Of a stretch of 64,000 nucleotides of DNA, positions 62,643-64,000 are shown piece after piece. The stretch spans positions 91,308 through 155,307 of the forward strand of contig CAMVKH010000005.1 in the NCBI GenBank assembly GCA_947168065.1, written 5' to 3'. The notes under the pieces are model-generated. The model searched no databases. It was not told where the DNA came from and saw nothing but the letters and a program-made list of their open reading frames with translations. The position numbers were made by a program, and so were the translations under genes. The first letter of the stretch is position 1; every line of letters starts with the position of its first letter. This DNA is from an uncultured Bacteroidales bacterium. GTDB lineage: Bacteria > Bacteroidota > Bacteroidia > Bacteroidales > UBA932.

Positions 62643-64000
62643 TCAGATCTCTACCACGACCTCGTGGTATCCCGGCTCGTAAGGAATGAAGACCTTGCCG
62701 GTTTTTCCTGTGCAACGCACGGTAATTTCATAGTCTGCATCGCGGAAACGGCGGTGCACGCGGTAGCTCCCGTATCGTTGCGGGATGCAGGGCTCGATCA
62801 GAAGTCCGTCGTACTGGGGTTTCACGCCCAGAATGAATTCACTCACACATTTCCAGGTCCAGGCGGCCGTGCCGGTCAGCCAACTGTTCTTCCCTTCCCC
62901 GGGACGGGCGGCTTCCGCGCCGGCCACCATCTGGCAGAACACATAAGGCTCTACCTTGCGCAGGGACTGGTCCTTCGTGAAAGCAGGCGCAATCTTGCAG
63001 TAGTGACGCCAGGCGTCCTCGGCCCTTCCCGCCATGGCTTCGGCGATGATGACCCAGGGATTGTTGTGGCAGAAGATACCGCCATTCTCCTTGTATCCTT
63101 CCGGATAGGAGGAAATCTCGCCGTAATCGATGATATAGCGCGAGAAGGCCGGCGCATTGAGGACCAGGCCGTGCTCGCACTCGAGCAGCTTCACGGCAGA
63201 ATCCAAGGCCTTGTCGCAAAGCCCCTCTTCGGCGCCGATGCGGGCCATGCCGCACCAGCCCTGGCTCTCGATGAATATCTTGCTACCCTCGCTCTCACGG
63301 GAGCCGATCTTCCGGCCATAAAAGTCATAGGCGCGGAGGAACCACTCGCCGTCCCATCCATATTGCCTGACGGCGTCTTCCATGGCGCACACAGCGGTGT
63401 GCACTTCCTCCGCAGCCGCATCGCCCAGGCGGTCCAGCAACACGGCGAAGTCCTTCCCCTCTGCAACGAAAAGGCCGGCGATCATCAGGGATTCCGCCTG
63501 GCTGCCCTCCGTCTTGTTCTCCGTGGTCTGGAAGGATTCATCCGGGTTGTCGGAGAAACAGTTCAGGTTGAGGCAGTCGTTCCAGTCGGCCCGGCCGATG
63601 AGCGGAAGGCCGTGGGGGCCCAGGTTGTCCGTCACATGGCGGAAACTGATTTTCAAGTGCTCCAGCAGGGAGACTTCGCTGCCCGGCTGATTGTCGAAGG
63701 GAACGGCTTCCTTCAGAATGGAAAAATCGCCCGTTTCCTTCAGATAGGCCACCGTGCCGAAGATGAGCCAGAGCGGGTCGTCGTTGAAACCGCCGCCGAT
63801 GTCGTTGTTGCCCCGCTTGGTCAGGGGCTGGTACTGATGGTAGCAACCGCCGTCCGGGAACTGGGTGGCGGCGATGTCCAGGATGCGCTGACGGGCGCGC
63901 TCCGGAATCAGGTGGCAGATGCCGGCGAGATCCTGGTTGGAATCCCGGAAGCCCATGCCCCGGCCGATGCCGCTCTCAAAATAGCTGGCACTGCGGCTGA
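62643..64000 (-). CDS. GH94 cellobiose/cellodextrin phosphorylase (5' truncated)
   Basis: The open frame covers 452 codons and continues past the right edge, so the N-terminal part is missing. Reading in from the edge gives [20 protein letters not shown], the strongly conserved GH94 segment, with the catalytic Asp in [33 protein letters not shown] and [20 protein letters not shown]. The enzyme splits beta-glucosides with phosphate to give sugar-1-phosphate in the cytosol. The motifs fit cellobiose or a related disaccharide; the exact acceptor is not certain. It is convergent with the PII genes. Confidence 0.92.
   Translation of the reverse strand, partial: SRSASYFESGIGRGMGFRDSNQDLAGICHLIPERARQRILDIAATQFPDGGCYHQYQPLTKRGNNDIGGGFNDDPLWLIFGTVAYLKETGDFSILKEAVPFDNQPGSEVSLLEHLKISFRHVTDNLGPHGLPLIGRADWNDCLNLNCFSDNPDESFQTTENKTEGSQAESLMIAGLFVAEGKDFAVLLDRLGDAAAEEVHTAVCAMEDAVRQYGWDGEWFLRAYDFYGRKIGSRESEGSKIFIESQGWCGMARIGAEEGLCDKALDSAVKLLECEHGLVLNAPAFSRYIIDYGEISSYPEGYKENGGIFCHNNPWVIIAEAMAGRAEDAWRHYCKIAPAFTKDQSLRKVEPYVFCQMVAGAEAARPGEGKNSWLTGTAAWTWKCVSEFILGVKPQYDGLLIEPCIPQRYGSYRVHRRFRDADYEITVRCTGKTGKVFIPYEPGYHEVVVEI

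Overview
The window looks like chromosomal DNA from a GC-rich member of the Bacteroidales (Bacteroidota), probably an uncultured gut or rumen lineage. The clues are Bacteroidota-type -7 promoter boxes (TAnnTTTG) in front of many genes, the rpmB-rpmG-DUF4295 trio, a Tannerella-like MurNAc salvage operon, MqnA of the futalosine menaquinone route, and many secreted proteins of families common in this order (DUF4421, DUF1460, DUF3810). The genus is inference. I see no phage, plasmid, CRISPR or transposase gene.

Layout. 1-2.4 kb: NhaC antiporter (cut by the left edge), CorA, MqnA. 2.6-6.5 kb: minus-strand operon murK-murQ-recR-SSS transporter, apparently for recycling cell-wall amino sugars. 6.6-8.0 kb: tRNA-Thr(CGT), a DUF1460 wall hydrolase and rnpB. 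8.1-11.5 kb: plus-strand operon DUF1846, glutaminyl cyclase, apt, pnuC. 11.6-16.9 kb: translation block (DUF4295, L33, L28, lepB, L20, L35, IF3 with a probable AUA start, ThrS). 16.9-19.0 kb: M23/LysM endopeptidase and a DUF4421 protein. 19.0-28.6 kb: a SpoIIE-type phosphatase plus STAS pair, divergent from a two-module NRPS ending in a reductase, then a thioredoxin-like protein. 29-34.5 kb: GH2 lipoprotein and M13 peptidase. 34.6-39.6 kb: MsrA, TIGR04076, PIG-L, alpha/beta hydrolase, an unknown secreted protein, an Amidase_3 enzyme. 40-46.7 kb: uvrB-rel-uvrA operon, the Rel having a damaged hydrolase site and no ACT domain. 46.7-56 kb: GNAT, esterase-propeller, metal exporter, enolase, SDR, a 17-residue-repeat protein, nuclease, ATP-grasp ligase. 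56-64 kb: LD-carboxypeptidase, HerA-like ATPase, DUF3810, YbaK, a DUF1538 transporter with two PII-like proteins, and a GH94 phosphorylase cut by the right edge.

The most unusual signal lies between genes. A dispersed element of about 140-160 nt occurs at least four times nearly complete (39630, 39826, 47844, 49429), once truncated (56985) and once degenerate (2429). It has long outer arms whose sequence changes from copy to copy while pairing is kept, a variable hairpin between constant CCCTCCC and GGGCCCCTCCC blocks, and a small hairpin with a constant six-base loop (G-rich, GCGGGT type) on changing 4-bp stems. This is the pattern of a selected fold.

Themes: peptidoglycan turnover (DUF1460, M23, Amidase_3, LD-carboxypeptidase, MurK/MurQ), stress and repair (uvrAB, Rel, MsrA, RecR), and a specialised-metabolite locus likely to make a peptide aldehyde or a cyclised derivative.
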